Origin: Methanoculleus formosensis
Lineage (GTDB): Archaea > Halobacteriota > Methanomicrobia > Methanomicrobiales > Methanoculleaceae
Direction of reading: 5' to 3'
Length of the DNA stretch: 64,000 nt
NCBI RefSeq assembly: GCF_025384765.1
Contig: NZ_VHLL01000002.1
Location: forward strand, 372,001 to 436,000
Below, in pieces: positions 25,133 through 34,648 of this stretch. Within the stretch, counting starts at the first letter, position 1. Every line of letters starts with the position of its first letter. The notes under the pieces are model-generated. The model saw nothing but the letters and a program-made list of their open reading frames with translations, did no database searches and had not been told where the DNA came from. A program made the translations under genes and the position numbers.

Positions 25133-26791
25133 ATGGCCGAATACTCCATCCTGATCGGCGGCAAGGCGGGGGAGGGGATCAACACGGCGGGCCTCTCCAT
25201 CGCCGGCCTCTTCTCCCGCCTTGGTTACCGCACCTACATGTACTTCGATTACCCCTCGCTCATCCGGGGCGGGCACAACTTCGCGATCATCCGGGCCTCG
25301 GAGAGGACGATCGGGGCGCACCGCACAGAGGTCGATATCCTCCTCGCCTTCGACCAGAACAGCATCGAGAACCACCGGGAGCGTATCCACGACCGCACGA
25401 CGGTCGTCTACGATGCCTCGCAGGTGGTGCGGGGCGAAGGCTACGGCCTCCCGCTCGATACGATCGTCAAAGAGGAGAAAGCGCCCCCGATCACCAAGAA
25501 CTCCGCGATGCTCGGGGCGCTCGCCCGGGTGGCGGGGATCGGGCGTGACGTGCTCGATGAAGTCCTCCATAAAAGCGTCCCCGCGAAGCACCTGGACTCG
25601 AACCTCCGGGTTGCCGGGCGGGGCTACGACGCCGTGGAGGGCGTCTTCACCGTCGAGCCACTCGAGGGGCCGGAACTCCCGGTCCTGACCGGAAACGAGG
25701 TGACAGGGCTCGGGCTCGTGCACGGCGGGCTTGAGTCCTATGTCGCCTACCCGATGACCCCGACATCGAACATCCTCCACTTCCTCGCGAACCGCGCCGA
25801 AGACCTCTCGATCAAGGTCCTCCACCCGGAGAACGAGATCAGCGTCATCCTGATGGCGCTCGGCCTCGCATACGCCGGGGAGAAGGCAGCGGTCGGAACC
25901 GCGGGCGGGGGGTTCTGCCTGATGACCGAGGCCCTCTCCCTTGCCGGGAGCTCAGAGATCCCCGTGACGATCGTCGTGGGGCAGCGGCCCGGCCCGAGCA
26001 CCGGCATGCCGACCTACACCGCCCAGACCGACCTGCACTTCGTCCTGAACGCGGGTCAGGGCGAGTTCCCGCGGTTCGTCGTTGCTCCCGGCGACCTTGC
26101 CGAGACCTACTCCTGGTCGGCGACCGCCCTGATGCTCTCCTGGAAATACCAGGTGCCCTCGATCGTCCTGACCGACAAGACGCTCGCGGAGGGGGCCTAC
26201 TCGTTCGATATCGGGGCCGTCACGGAGCCCCCCGACCGGGAGCCGGAACTCTGGGATGGGAACGGCGAGTACCGCCGGTATACCGGGACGGAGAGCGGGG
26301 TGTCGCCGCTCGCCTTCCCGGGGAGGAAGGGAGCGATCGTCAAGGCGAGCAGTTACGCCCACGACGAGGCCGGGTTCACGACGGAAGAGGCGAACGAGAC
26401 GAGGGAACTCCAGGAGAAGATGCTCAGGAAAGGCAAGAGCCTCAAGGAGGAACTCGCCACCTACCCGACGGTGAAGACCTACGGCACGCGGGATGCCGGG
26501 AAGACGATCGTCTGCTGGGGCTCGGAGAAGTGGGCCTGCATCGAGGCCGCCGAGAGGCTCGGGGCGCAGGTCGTCCAGCCGCTCGTGCTTGCGCCGTTCC
26601 CCGTCCGCGCCTGGAAAGAGGCGATGATCGGGGCGGGGGACGTCGCCTGCGTCGAGAACAACGCCACCGGACAGCTCGCCCGCCTCCTCCGCCAGCACGA
26701 CTTCGATCCGGGAAGATCCGTCCTGAAGTACGACGGGCGCCCGTTCGCGGTCGACGAACTGGAGGCACGCCTCAGGGAGGTCTTCGCATGA
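25133..26791 (+). CDS. 2-oxoacid:acceptor oxidoreductase, fused gamma-alpha subunit
   Basis: The 552-residue protein joins a gamma domain (about 1-175, starting SILIGGKAGEGINTAGLSIAGLF) to an alpha domain (from about 185, GNEVTGLGLVHGGLESYVAYPMTPTSNILHFL). With the beta subunit it makes a ferredoxin-dependent oxidoreductase that interconverts a 2-oxoacid plus CoA and an acyl-CoA plus CO2. The fused gamma-alpha plus separate beta layout is typical of 2-oxoglutarate:ferredoxin oxidoreductase KorAB, so 2-oxoglutarate is the likeliest substrate; the anabolic TCA half-cycle of methanogens would use it. No ferredoxin-like delta subunit is present. The stop overlaps the next start (ATGA). Confidence 0.85.
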   Translation: MAEYSILIGGKAGEGINTAGLSIAGLFSRLGYRTYMYFDYPSLIRGGHNFAIIRASERTIGAHRTEVDILLAFDQNSIENHRERIHDRTTVVYDASQVVRGEGYGLPLDTIVKEEKAPPITKNSAMLGALARVAGIGRDVLDEVLHKSVPAKHLDSNLRVAGRGYDAVEGVFTVEPLEGPELPVLTGNEVTGLGLVHGGLESYVAYPMTPTSNILHFLANRAEDLSIKVLHPENEISVILMALGLAYAGEKAAVGTAGGGFCLMTEALSLAGSSEIPVTIVVGQRPGPSTGMPTYTAQTDLHFVLNAGQGEFPRFVVAPGDLAETYSWSATALMLSWKYQVPSIVLTDKTLAEGAYSFDIGAVTEPPDREPELWDGNGEYRRYTGTESGVSPLAFPGRKGAIVKASSYAHDEAGFTTEEANETRELQEKMLRKGKSLKEELATYPTVKTYGTRDAGKTIVCWGSEKWACIEAAERLGAQVVQPLVLAPFPVRAWKEAMIGAGDVACVENNATGQLARLLRQHDFDPGRSVLKYDGRPFAVDELEARLREVFA

Positions 26792-27660
26792 CTCCGCCAA
26801 AACCGGCCGGCGACCTCATCAGCCCGGCGCAGAACACCTGGTGCCCCGGGTGCGGCAACTTCTCGATAGAGCACATGATGAAGTCGGCGATCGCGGAACT
26901 CTCGGAGGAGGAGGGGATACCCATCGAGAACTTCGTCCTCCTCGGCGGGATCGGATGCCACGGGAAACTGGTCGACTACCTGAACGTCAACACCCTCTAC
27001 GGCATCCACGGCCGGTCGGTCCCGGCGGCCACCGGGATACGGCTCGCAAATCCGGACTTAAAGGTGATCTGCCACGTCGGGGACGGGGACATCTACGCCG
27101 AGGGGCTTGCCCACCTCCTCTTCGCAGCCAAACGGAACAGCGATATCACGGTCGTCGTCCACGACAACCGGGTCTATGGGCTGACGACCGGGCAGTACAC
27201 CCCGACGTCGCCCTCCGGGTTCAAGGGCCGTTCCACCCCGGGCGGGATCACGGAGCACCCCTTGAACCCGCTCGAAGTCATGCTCGCCGCCGGGGCGACC
27301 CACATCGCACGCGGCTACACCAGGAAGGTCCAGCACCTGAAGGGCCTCTTCAAGGAGGCGATCATGCACCGCGGGTTCTCGCTCATCGACGTCCTCCAGA
27401 TCTGCGCGACCTACTTCAACCTGACCGACTACTACAATGAACACACCTACGAGATGCAGGAGGGGGAGGTCGAGACCGGCCGGTTCGAGAGCGCCCTTGG
27501 TAAGATCCGGGAGTGGGACTACGACCGGGAGGCACCGATCCCGCTCGGGACGTTCTACTCGGTGAAAAAGCCGGTCTACGAGGAGCATTTCCAGGCACTG
27601 ACTGCCGGAAAGCCCGATCGGAGGGCACTTGTCCGGAAGGTCATCGAGGAGTGGCGGTGA
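26788..27660 (+). CDS. 2-oxoacid:ferredoxin oxidoreductase beta subunit (TPP-binding)
   Basis: The 290-residue beta subunit binds thiamine diphosphate and a 4Fe-4S cluster. Visible are TWCPGCGNFSIEH (cluster cysteines), GGIGCHGKL (third conserved cysteine region), HGRSVPAATG and the TPP/Mg motif GDGDIYAEG ... HDNRVYGLTTGQYTPTS. The C-terminal part has the remaining conserved cysteine in LQICATYFN. The ATG at 26788 overlaps the alpha stop, with GGGAGG upstream, so the two genes are translationally coupled. Together they form a KorAB-like enzyme. Confidence 0.88.
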   Translation: MTPPKPAGDLISPAQNTWCPGCGNFSIEHMMKSAIAELSEEEGIPIENFVLLGGIGCHGKLVDYLNVNTLYGIHGRSVPAATGIRLANPDLKVICHVGDGDIYAEGLAHLLFAAKRNSDITVVVHDNRVYGLTTGQYTPTSPSGFKGRSTPGGITEHPLNPLEVMLAAGATHIARGYTRKVQHLKGLFKEAIMHRGFSLIDVLQICATYFNLTDYYNEHTYEMQEGEVETGRFESALGKIREWDYDREAPIPLGTFYSVKKPVYEEHFQALTAGKPDRRALVRKVIEEWR

Positions 27661-27685
27661 GACCCACCCGAGGGTTCATAACCCA

Positions 27686-27708
27686 CCCGCCCCACCGGGG
27701 GGGGCGGG
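27686..27708. terminator. GC-rich hairpin after the oxidoreductase operon
   Basis: CCCGCCCC (27686-27693) and GGGGCGGG (27701-27708) pair perfectly around a 7-base loop, 25 bases after the stop of the beta-subunit gene. There is no T tract after it, so it may act in 3'-end stability or as a pause site rather than as a terminator. Confidence 0.4.
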
Positions 27709-27746
27709 ACGGGCCGGGTGCCCGGACCACCAGAAGGTGAGGCGAT

Positions 27747-28550
27747 ATGAGACGGCTGGAAGGCAAGAACGCCCTCATCACCGGTGGTTCGACCGGGATC
27801 GGCCGGGCAACGGCGATCCGGTTCGCGGAGGAGGGCGCAAGCGTCGCCATCAACTACCGCTCAAGCGCGAGAGAGGCGGAGATCACGCTTGACGGGGTGC
27901 GGGACGCCCATAAGAGCGGCCCCGGGAAAGGGATGCTGGTCCAGGGGGACGTCGCGAGCGAAGAGGACGTCAGACGCATCTTCGCGGAGGTTCTCACGGC
28001 GTGGGGGCGGCTTGATATCCTGGTCAACAACGCAGGGATCCAGGCTGCAAACCCGAGCCACGATGTGACGATGGACGACTACGACCGGGTTCTCGGGGTG
28101 AATCTCCGTGGCGCGTTCCTCTGCTCCCGAGAGGCGTTGCGCCACTTCCTTGACCGCGGGGGCGGAGGGGTCATCCTCAACAACTCCTCGGTTCACGAGA
28201 GGATCCCGAAACCGCAGTACGCCTCCTACGCCGCGAGCAAGGCGGGGCTCGCGGCCCTCTCGAGGACACTCGCACTCGAGTACGCCGGAGAGGGCATCCG
28301 GATCAATATGGTCGCCCCCGGTGCGATCGCGACCCCGATCAACCAGGAATGGACCGATAATCCCGATAGGGAAGCGGAGGTGGCGGGGCATATCCCGATG
28401 GGGCGCACGGGAGAGCCCCATGAGATCGCCGCGGTCTTTGCCTTCCTTGCATCCGACGACGCCTCCTACATCACCGGGCAGACGATCTACGTCGACGGCG
28501 GGCTGACGCTCTATCCCAACTTCAGGACGCCGTGGTCGTCGGGGAGTTGA
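27747..28550 (+). CDS. SDR-family oxidoreductase (glucose 1-dehydrogenase-like)
   Basis: A 267-residue classical short-chain dehydrogenase. It has the NAD(P)-binding [14 protein letters not shown] (about residues 13-26), NNAGIQ, the catalytic serine in LNNSSVHE, the YASYAASK motif with Tyr and Lys, and the C-terminal [13 protein letters not shown] typical of FabG/glucose 1-dehydrogenase-like members. The basic NYRSS after the second strand suggests NADP preference. The substrate is not deducible. GAAGGTGAGG lies just before the ATG as ribosome site. It is 86 bases after the korB-like gene, separated by the hairpin. Confidence 0.85.
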   Translation: MRRLEGKNALITGGSTGIGRATAIRFAEEGASVAINYRSSAREAEITLDGVRDAHKSGPGKGMLVQGDVASEEDVRRIFAEVLTAWGRLDILVNNAGIQAANPSHDVTMDDYDRVLGVNLRGAFLCSREALRHFLDRGGGGVILNNSSVHERIPKPQYASYAASKAGLAALSRTLALEYAGEGIRINMVAPGAIATPINQEWTDNPDREAEVAGHIPMGRTGEPHEIAAVFAFLASDDASYITGQTIYVDGGLTLYPNFRTPWSSGS

Positions 28551-28681
28551 ATGGCGGCGGGCCGCCGTAACGGGTATACCCGCCCGGGGATCGCGGCCGC
28601 TCCCGCCCCGGTGCCGGAGAGCCGCACGATCCATTCAAACAGATTAATATAATTCCATTTTTATACAATTGGACTCGAATA

Positions 28682-28715
28682 ATCGCCCGCAACAATCTCT
28701 GCTATCGCGGGCGAT
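28682..28715. promoter_or_regulatory. 9-bp stem hairpin just before the MFS gene ribosome site
   Basis: ATCGCCCGC (28682-28690) and GCGGGCGAT (28707-28715) pair perfectly around a 16-base loop and end 5 bases before GAGGTGA (28721-28727). A TATA-like stretch lies at about 28643-28669. If transcribed, the hairpin sits directly 5' of the ribosome site and could affect translation; as DNA it could be an operator. Confidence 0.45.
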
Positions 28716-28735
28716 CCATCGAGGTGACCGATTCA

Positions 28736-30310
28736 TTGAGCAGAACGAGAGGACGCAGGCGGCGCGGGATCTTCGAGCCCAGAGAGAGCCTGACGGACGA
28801 AGAGGTCGACCACGGCCTGAAACTCGTCATCCGGGACGGCCTTACCACCCAGGCGATGGTGACGCTGACCGGCGGGATCTTCCTCGTAGCCTTCGCGTTG
28901 CAACTCGGGGCATCGAACACCGTCGTCGGCCTCCTCGCCGCCATTCCCCCGCTTGCAGAACTCTTGCAGATCCCCTCCATCTACATCGTCGAGCGCGTGC
29001 GGAAGCGGAGGCTGGTGGTCGTCGCGGCATCGCTCGCCGCCCGCCTCTGCTGGATACCCATCATCCTGATACCGTTCTTCCTCTCGCCGGAGCGGGGGAT
29101 ATTCGTGCTCATCCTCTCGATAGCCCTCTACGCGTCATTCTCGGCAGTCTCCCACTGCGGCTGGAACTCCTGGATGCGGGACCTCATACCGCAGGACCGG
29201 CTCGGGGCCTTCTTCTCTCACCGGCTGACCCTCTCCACAGCGGTTGCGCTCGTCATCAGCCTCGTCGCCGGCTTCTTCATCGACTCCTGGGAGGCCGTCT
29301 TCCCGGACCTTGCAGCCTACGGTTACTCCCTCCTCTTCCTCCTCGGGCTCATCGCCGGTCTCATCGGGATCACCTTCCTCGCCCGCACCCCTGAGCCCCG
29401 GATGGTCGTCGAAGAAGCGGAAGACGGCTTCTTCGCTGCCATCCGAAAGCCTTTTGCGGACCTCAACTTCAGGAACCTGGTCATCTTCCTCGGTTCGTGG
29501 AACTTTGCCGTCAACCTCGCGTCGCCGTTCTTCACGGTCTACATGTTGCAGAGGATCGGCCTGGATGTCTCGCTCGTCGTCGCCCTCAGCGTCCTCAGCC
29601 AGGTCATGAACATCGTCTTCTACCGCTCGTGGGGGCAGGTCTCCGACCGGTTCTCCAACAAATCGGTGCTCGCCGTGAGCGGCCCGCTCTTCATGCTCGC
29701 GATCTTCGCCTGGATGTTCGTCACGCTCCCGGACGTCTACGTCCTGACCTATCCGCTCCTCATCCTCATTCACATCCTGATGGGGATCTCGCTTGCGGGG
29801 GTCTCGCTCGCCTCGGGAAACATCGGCCTGAAACTGGCCCCTAAGGGTCAGGCGACCAGTTACCTTGCAGCGAGCACCTTTGCAAACTCGGTCGCCGCCG
29901 GTGTCGCCCCGATCCTCGGCGGGCTCTTCGTGGACTTCTTCGCCAAACGGGAGCTGATCTGGACGCTGGTATGGAGGAGCCCGGTGCGAGAACTCGTCTT
30001 TGTCACCCTCGACCTGCAGCAGTGGGAGTTCTTCTTCCTCTTCGCCTTCATCCTCGGGCTCTACTCCCTCCACCGTCTGACAGCGGTGCAGGAGGAGGGG
30101 GAGGCAAAGGAGCAGGAGGTCGTCAACGAACTCCTTGCAGGGGTCCGGCGGGATATGCGCAACTTCTCCCCGGCAGGGGGCCTGCGGGATATGGTGAAGT
30201 TCCCCTTCTCGTCCCTCAGGAACCACCAAAAGAGGAGCAGCAAGGAGCCGCCCAAAGAAGAGACGGTCGATGAGGAGGGGACGGAACCCCCGGATTCCCG
30301 GCGCCCATAG
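28736..30310 (+). CDS. MFS transporter
   Basis: The 524-residue membrane protein has about 12 hydrophobic helices between residues 40 and 430 and a long charged cytoplasmic tail (about 435-524, ending EEGTEPPDSRRP). A typical MFS loop between helices 2 and 3 is seen as IVERVRKRRLVV, and the second half has a matching WGQVSDRFSNKS. The substrate is unknown. I place the start at TTG 28736, since GAGGTGA lies 8 bases upstream; GTG 28724 is in frame but sits within that ribosome site. The preceding hairpin may regulate it. It converges with the AguB-AguA gene. Confidence 0.82.
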   Translation: MSRTRGRRRRGIFEPRESLTDEEVDHGLKLVIRDGLTTQAMVTLTGGIFLVAFALQLGASNTVVGLLAAIPPLAELLQIPSIYIVERVRKRRLVVVAASLAARLCWIPIILIPFFLSPERGIFVLILSIALYASFSAVSHCGWNSWMRDLIPQDRLGAFFSHRLTLSTAVALVISLVAGFFIDSWEAVFPDLAAYGYSLLFLLGLIAGLIGITFLARTPEPRMVVEEAEDGFFAAIRKPFADLNFRNLVIFLGSWNFAVNLASPFFTVYMLQRIGLDVSLVVALSVLSQVMNIVFYRSWGQVSDRFSNKSVLAVSGPLFMLAIFAWMFVTLPDVYVLTYPLLILIHILMGISLAGVSLASGNIGLKLAPKGQATSYLAASTFANSVAAGVAPILGGLFVDFFAKRELIWTLVWRSPVRELVFVTLDLQQWEFFFLFAFILGLYSLHRLTAVQEEGEAKEQEVVNELLAGVRRDMRNFSPAGGLRDMVKFPFSSLRNHQKRSSKEPPKEETVDEEGTEPPDSRRP

Positions 30311-30414
30311 GTTCGGTCCAGGGCAGGAACATGGAGGGATGACACACCATCCAGAGCCTCGCCGTCGAATGGCTCAGACCACCACCCGCCCATAGAGCAC
30401 CGCAACCCACCTTC

Positions 30415-32325
30415 TTACTCCGGTCGTGCTCCGGCTCTCCCCGCCGACGGTTGCTGCTGGCTGATGCAGTGGATCGCACCGGAGCCCGCGACCATCGCCG
30501 TGCAGTCGATCCCGACGACCTTCCGGCCGGGGAAGGCCTGCCGGATCCGGGTCATGGCAACCCTGTCGTTCGGGTGCCCGAAAACCGGCACCAGCACGAC
30601 GGTGTTCCCGATGTAGAAGTTCGCGTAACTCGCCGGCAGCCTCTCCGTGCCGCCGACCTTCCCCGGCATGGGAAGGGGAATGACCGTCAGGAGGTTGCCG
30701 TCCTGGTCGGTCGATGCCCGGAGGATCTCGTAGTTCTCCTGCAAGGCGGCGTAGTTCTCGTCGTCCTCGTTCTCCTCGACTGCGCAGAGGACCGTCGTCG
30801 GATTCACGAACCGGGCGATATCGTCGATGTGGCCGTCGGTATCGTCGCCGGCGATACCCTGCTTTAACCAGATGACATGGCCGGCGCCGAGGTAGCCCTC
30901 CAGGTAGGCCTCGAGATCCTCACGGGTAAGGTGTGGGTTCCGGTTCGGGTTTAAGAGGCAGGCCTCCGTCGTGATCACCGTGCCGCACCCGTTCACCTCG
31001 ATGGAGCCGCCCTCGAGGACGATCCCGGGGGTGAAGAGAGGGAGTCCCATCTCGCGGTTCATGACGAGCGGGATCCCGGTATCCTCCAGCAGCTCGGGGT
31101 ACTTCTCTCCCCAGGCGTTGAACGTCCAGTTCACCATCGCGAGGTCCCCGGACGTTCTGTTCAGAAGGAACGTCGGCCCATAGTCCCGGAACCAGACATC
31201 GGCGTAGTCGGCGAGATGGAACCGGACGCCGGACGTATCGACGCCCTCCTCCTCCAGCATCGCCTCGATCCGGGTGCGCATCTTCTTGCCGGTGACGAGG
31301 AGGTTGACGGTCTCGGAACCCTGGAGCGCCGCGATGATCTTGACGTAGGCCCGCTCCGCGCCGGCAAGGTCGGGGAACGTCTCGCGGTCGTGGGGCCAGG
31401 AGAGCCAGACGGCGTCGTGCGGCTCCCACTCCGCAGGCATGCGGTAGCCGGAGGCTGCAGGAGCCACGCCCGGCAGGAGCCTCCGGACGAGCGGTCGGTA
31501 GGTCTCCGGGCGCCGGTTCCGCATGAACCCCCAGCCTTCCCGGACGGCCTCGTTCCCTGCAAGGTCGACCTCGACGACGAGGGTCTCCTCATCGGTCTCG
31601 CTCGCCCGGGCGATGACGTTGCCGAACGCGTCGGCGACGAACGAACTCCCGAAGAACCGGATATTCCCCTCGCTCCCCACCCGGTTGACGGCGGCGATGT
31701 GGACGCTGCTTGCTATCGCGTGGCCGCGCTGCACCGTCTCCCACGCCTCGCGCCAGTCGCCCTCGGGCGGCTCTTCGCCCACAACCCTCCCGATGGCGGT
31801 CGGGTAGAAGATGAGCTCCGCCCCCATGAGCGCAACCGCCCGTGCGGCCTCCGGGAACCACTGGTCGTAGCAGATGAGCACGGCGATCCGGCCGTAGCGG
31901 GTCTCATAGACCCGGTAGCGGTCGCCGGGCTGAAAGTAGTTCTTCTCGTAGAAGAGCGGGTCGTAGGGGACGTGCACCTTCCGGTAGGGAGGGAGGAGCC
32001 GGCCGTCGGTATCGATCACCACGGCGGTGTTGTAGTACTCGCCCGTCTCGGTCCGCTCGTAGACCGGCACGACGACCACGACACCGTGCTCCCGGGCAAG
32101 CGCCGCGAAGGCCTCGGTCGAGGGGCCCGGGATCGTCTCGGCGTAGCGGGAAGCATCTCCCCCCTCATACTGCGGGAAGTAGGGGACGCGGTAGAGTTCC
32201 TGCAGGCAGAGGATCCGTGCACCCTTCGCGATCGCCGCTCTCGCCGCCTTGAGAGTATGCTCCAGGTTATAGTCGAGGTCCTCGCTCACCGCCGTCTGGA
32301 TGAGGCCGATCTTCACTGTGCTCAT
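30415..32325 (-). CDS. Fused N-carbamoylputrescine amidase / agmatine deiminase
   Basis: The 636-residue product joins two complete enzymes in one frame. Residues 1-285 form a nitrilase-family amidase with the Glu-Lys-Cys triad E43 (CLQELYR), K116 (YRKVHVP) and C152 (ICYDQWFPE), closely resembling N-carbamoylputrescine amidase (AguB). Residues 296-636 form a peptidylarginine-deiminase-type agmatine deiminase (AguA) with WFRDYGPT (377-385), E438 (LEGGS), H499 (DTDGHIDD) and C620 ([10 protein letters not shown]). Consecutive reactions take agmatine to N-carbamoylputrescine and then putrescine, releasing ammonia and CO2. The order is reversed relative to the pathway. ATG 32325 is chosen with GGAGA upstream. 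A TATA-like TTATAAGG on the minus strand lies near 32365. Confidence 0.9.
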   Translation of the reverse strand: MSTVKIGLIQTAVSEDLDYNLEHTLKAARAAIAKGARILCLQELYRVPYFPQYEGGDASRYAETIPGPSTEAFAALAREHGVVVVVPVYERTETGEYYNTAVVIDTDGRLLPPYRKVHVPYDPLFYEKNYFQPGDRYRVYETRYGRIAVLICYDQWFPEAARAVALMGAELIFYPTAIGRVVGEEPPEGDWREAWETVQRGHAIASSVHIAAVNRVGSEGNIRFFGSSFVADAFGNVIARASETDEETLVVEVDLAGNEAVREGWGFMRNRRPETYRPLVRRLLPGVAPAASGYRMPAEWEPHDAVWLSWPHDRETFPDLAGAERAYVKIIAALQGSETVNLLVTGKKMRTRIEAMLEEEGVDTSGVRFHLADYADVWFRDYGPTFLLNRTSGDLAMVNWTFNAWGEKYPELLEDTGIPLVMNREMGLPLFTPGIVLEGGSIEVNGCGTVITTEACLLNPNRNPHLTREDLEAYLEGYLGAGHVIWLKQGIAGDDTDGHIDDIARFVNPTTVLCAVEENEDDENYAALQENYEILRASTDQDGNLLTVIPLPMPGKVGGTERLPASYANFYIGNTVVLVPVFGHPNDRVAMTRIRQAFPGRKVVGIDCTAMVAGSGAIHCISQQQPSAGRAGARPE

Positions 32326-32420
32326 CTCCATCATCTCTCCGTATCGGTAGGACGCTCCAGCCTTATAACAACCGCCGACCACAGAGTTATCAGGCATCGC
32401 GCAGGAAGGTTATAGGAAGA

Positions 32421-32981
32421 ATGGAGTTTGCGACGACCCTCCTTATCGCCATCGGGCTCGCGATGGATGCTTTCGCGGTCTCGATCAGCGGAGGAGCCGC
32501 GCTCAGGGAAGGAAGGATCCGGTGGGCGCTCATCATCGGAGCGCTCTTCGGCGGGTTCCAGGCGGGAATGCCGGTGCTTGGCTGGCTCGGGGGGGCGACC
32601 CTCGCAGGGTTTACCGAGGCCTACGCTCCCTGGATAGCCTTTCTGCTCCTCGCCCTCATCGGCGGGAAGATGATCGTCGAGGTGCTCCAGGGAGACGGCG
32701 AGGTAGCCCCGTTCTCCGCCGGGAACGCAGCCACCCTGATCCTGCTCGCCGTCGCGACCAGCATCGACGCCCTCGCCGTCGGCGTCTCGTTTGCTGTGCT
32801 GGATGCCCCGATCCTCCTCCCCGCGATCACGATCGGGATCGTCACCTTCGCCTTCTGTGCCGGCGGCGTGCTCCTCGGGGGCGCGTTCGGCCGGGCCGCC
32901 GGACGGAAGGCCGGGATCGCCGGCGGGGTGATCCTCGTCGGCATGGGTCTGCGGATCCTTGTCGAACACCTCTTCAACTGA
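32421..32981 (+). CDS. mntP: Manganese efflux pump MntP family protein
   Basis: The 186-residue membrane protein has six hydrophobic helices. Each three-helix half carries the family motif with a membrane aspartate: [14 protein letters not shown] near residues 12-25 and [13 protein letters not shown] near 112-124. MntP exports Mn2+ to limit toxicity. The size is typical. I saw no known Mn riboswitch in the short spacer before it. It diverges from the AguB-AguA gene (95 bases) and converges with the DUF362 gene (3 bases between stops). Confidence 0.9.
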   Translation: MEFATTLLIAIGLAMDAFAVSISGGAALREGRIRWALIIGALFGGFQAGMPVLGWLGGATLAGFTEAYAPWIAFLLLALIGGKMIVEVLQGDGEVAPFSAGNAATLILLAVATSIDALAVGVSFAVLDAPILLPAITIGIVTFAFCAGGVLLGGAFGRAAGRKAGIAGGVILVGMGLRILVEHLFN

Positions 32982-32984
32982 ACC

Positions 32985-33905
32985 TCAGGCGCTCTCGTCG
33001 AGGATCCGCCGCATATCGAGGACGAGATCTTTACTCCCGGGGTCGAGCGCGACGAGCCGCATGTCCTGTGCCGACGTAACCCCGACCCCGAGTTCTGCAG
33101 CCCGGGCAATGGTATCCATCGCGAAGATCCGGCCCCGCATCACCTCGGCGGTCGTTTGGTAGTGCCGGAGCAGCGCGATCCCGGCGGCATCGAGGGCGAC
33201 CCGGTCGGTGCTCGCGAGGATGACGTTCGGGGCGATACGGTTGCCCCGTTCGGGCCCCCCGGTCGAGAACCCCTCCGTCGCGTCCAGGATGGCGACGGCG
33301 CAGGGGAGGGAACCGTTGATCTCGGCGACCATCCTCCTCTGGTGCGGCGAGGCGTGCAGTTCCGCCATGTAGTTGTAGCCGTCCCCCGGGTCTTTCTCCG
33401 CCACCGCTCCGACCATGTTCTTCAGGGAGAGGGAGACGTGGCCGCCGAACCGGTGCGTCTTCAGGCAGCAGGTTTCGATCACCGCATCGGCCTCCAGAAA
33501 GAGCCGGGCGGCCAGAAACCCGCGCTTCCAGTGAAGGTCGTCAGGCGGGATCGCCTCCCACCCCGCAGGGGGAAGCGAGTCGAGCACCACCACCTCCGCA
33601 CCCGCCCGGGCCGCTACAGCGGCGGCGCCCCGGTTCTCCAGCACGCGAGCGGTCTCTCCCATCCCGCTCCGCTCCCCGAGCACGATCGACCGGGCGCCGG
33701 CAGCGCCGACCTCCGAAAAGATCGCCTCCAGCATACCGGGATGGGTCGTCGCGGGGAACGGATCGTCGCTGTTGAAGTTCGCCTTGACCGCAACGGCCTT
33801 CCCGTCGAGGGAGGGGAGATCCATCTCGCGCCAGAGCGCCTCGACGGCACGGTGACGATCGGATGCATCGATGACGTAGACTTCTGATGCCGCGGGGGAT
33901 GCCAT
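32985..33905 (-). CDS. DUF362-domain protein
   Basis: A 306-residue protein of the DUF362 family. Recognisable parts are the start (VKANFNSDDPFPATTHP), CCLKTHRFGGHVSLSLKNMVGAVAEKDPGDGYNYMAELH and GGPERGNRIAPNVILASTDRVALDAAGIALL. Family function is not established; some members carry additional ferredoxin domains, which this one lacks. Start ATG 33905 (MASPAA) is supported by a minus-strand TATA box about 29 bases upstream, indicating a leaderless message; the longer frame to 33950 would run over that box. Confidence 0.8.
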   Translation of the reverse strand: MASPAASEVYVIDASDRHRAVEALWREMDLPSLDGKAVAVKANFNSDDPFPATTHPGMLEAIFSEVGAAGARSIVLGERSGMGETARVLENRGAAAVAARAGAEVVVLDSLPPAGWEAIPPDDLHWKRGFLAARLFLEADAVIETCCLKTHRFGGHVSLSLKNMVGAVAEKDPGDGYNYMAELHASPHQRRMVAEINGSLPCAVAILDATEGFSTGGPERGNRIAPNVILASTDRVALDAAGIALLRHYQTTAEVMRGRIFAMDTIARAAELGVGVTSAQDMRLVALDPGSKDLVLDMRRILDESA

Positions 33906-33928
33906 GCGCGCAGGGTGACACGACAACC

Positions 33929-33938
33929 TATAAAAATT
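33929..33938 (-). promoter_or_regulatory. TATA box for the DUF362 gene (leaderless)
   Basis: On the minus strand the box reads AATTTTTATA, centred 29 bases before the ATG at 33905, which places the predicted transcript start at the initiator codon. Confidence 0.5.
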
Positions 33939-34192
33939 CTGGGCCGCCACCCCGGGACGTTATAAACGGTCGAACTGCGGCATTCGCGCCGGGAGGAGAC
34001 CGTGATCGCGCCGGGCCGGGCAGGCGGATCCACGCGCCTCATTCGACACGTATAAGAGCACCCCGAGCGCAATACGTAGTAAACCTCACGGAAATCGTAG
34101 AGATCGCGCATCTCGCGTGGAACGCTTCCGGAAGGCACGAAGCCCCGCGCCCGGTGCCCCGGAAGAGTAAGAGGTATGAGGCCAGTAGAATC

Positions 34193-34648
34193 ATGACTTC
34201 CAGAATGCATACTCCCCACACCACCTGTCCCAGCTGCCATGAAGAGGTCTACCTGGACGAACTCGTGGGTGGGCGCTGCCCCCTCTGCGGGTATTCCCTC
34301 GATGAAGACGATGGAGCATGCAGCGAATACGAGGAGGCCATAGAGCGCTCCGACCTCGGGTGGATGATCTTTCAGTTTTATGTCTTCAAGCGGTTCTGCA
34401 GCGAGGGAGCAAACCCGCTCCAGGTCATGCAGGTCCTCTCCCGGTACGAGGAACTCGCCCAGTGCAACCCCGCCGACGCGGAGAAGATGCAGTTCGCCCT
34501 GGAAGTTCCGATGAGCCGCTGGGAACGGCTGCTCCCGAAGAGATGCAATAAATGCGGGAGACTCTTCGTCAAGGGCGGCAAAGCCGTGATCTCAGGAGAC
34601 CTCGCGGCCCCCGATCACGTAAAAACGTATACCTGCCCGTCCTGCTGA
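34193..34648 (+). CDS. Small zinc-ribbon-containing hypothetical protein
   Basis: The 151-residue soluble protein starts with a zinc-ribbon-like C-x2-C ... C-x2-C (TCPSCHEE ... RCPLCGYSL) and ends with another pair (RCNKCGRLF ... TYTCPSC), with a helical middle (EEAIERSDLGWMIFQFYVFKRF). Eight metal-binding cysteines suggest two zinc sites. I do not know a function; nucleic-acid binding is possible. A TATA-like CGTATAAGA near 34050 implies a leader of about 115 bases, in which I see no uORF. ATG 34205 is an alternative start. Its stop codon abuts the proS stop codon directly. Confidence 0.6.
   Translation: MTSRMHTPHTTCPSCHEEVYLDELVGGRCPLCGYSLDEDDGACSEYEEAIERSDLGWMIFQFYVFKRFCSEGANPLQVMQVLSRYEELAQCNPADAEKMQFALEVPMSRWERLLPKRCNKCGRLFVKGGKAVISGDLAAPDHVKTYTCPSC

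Noticed and set aside
32326-32420. manganese riboswitch before mntP
   Set aside because: The spacer is 95 bases, shared with a divergent gene, and shows no yybP-ykoY-like fold.
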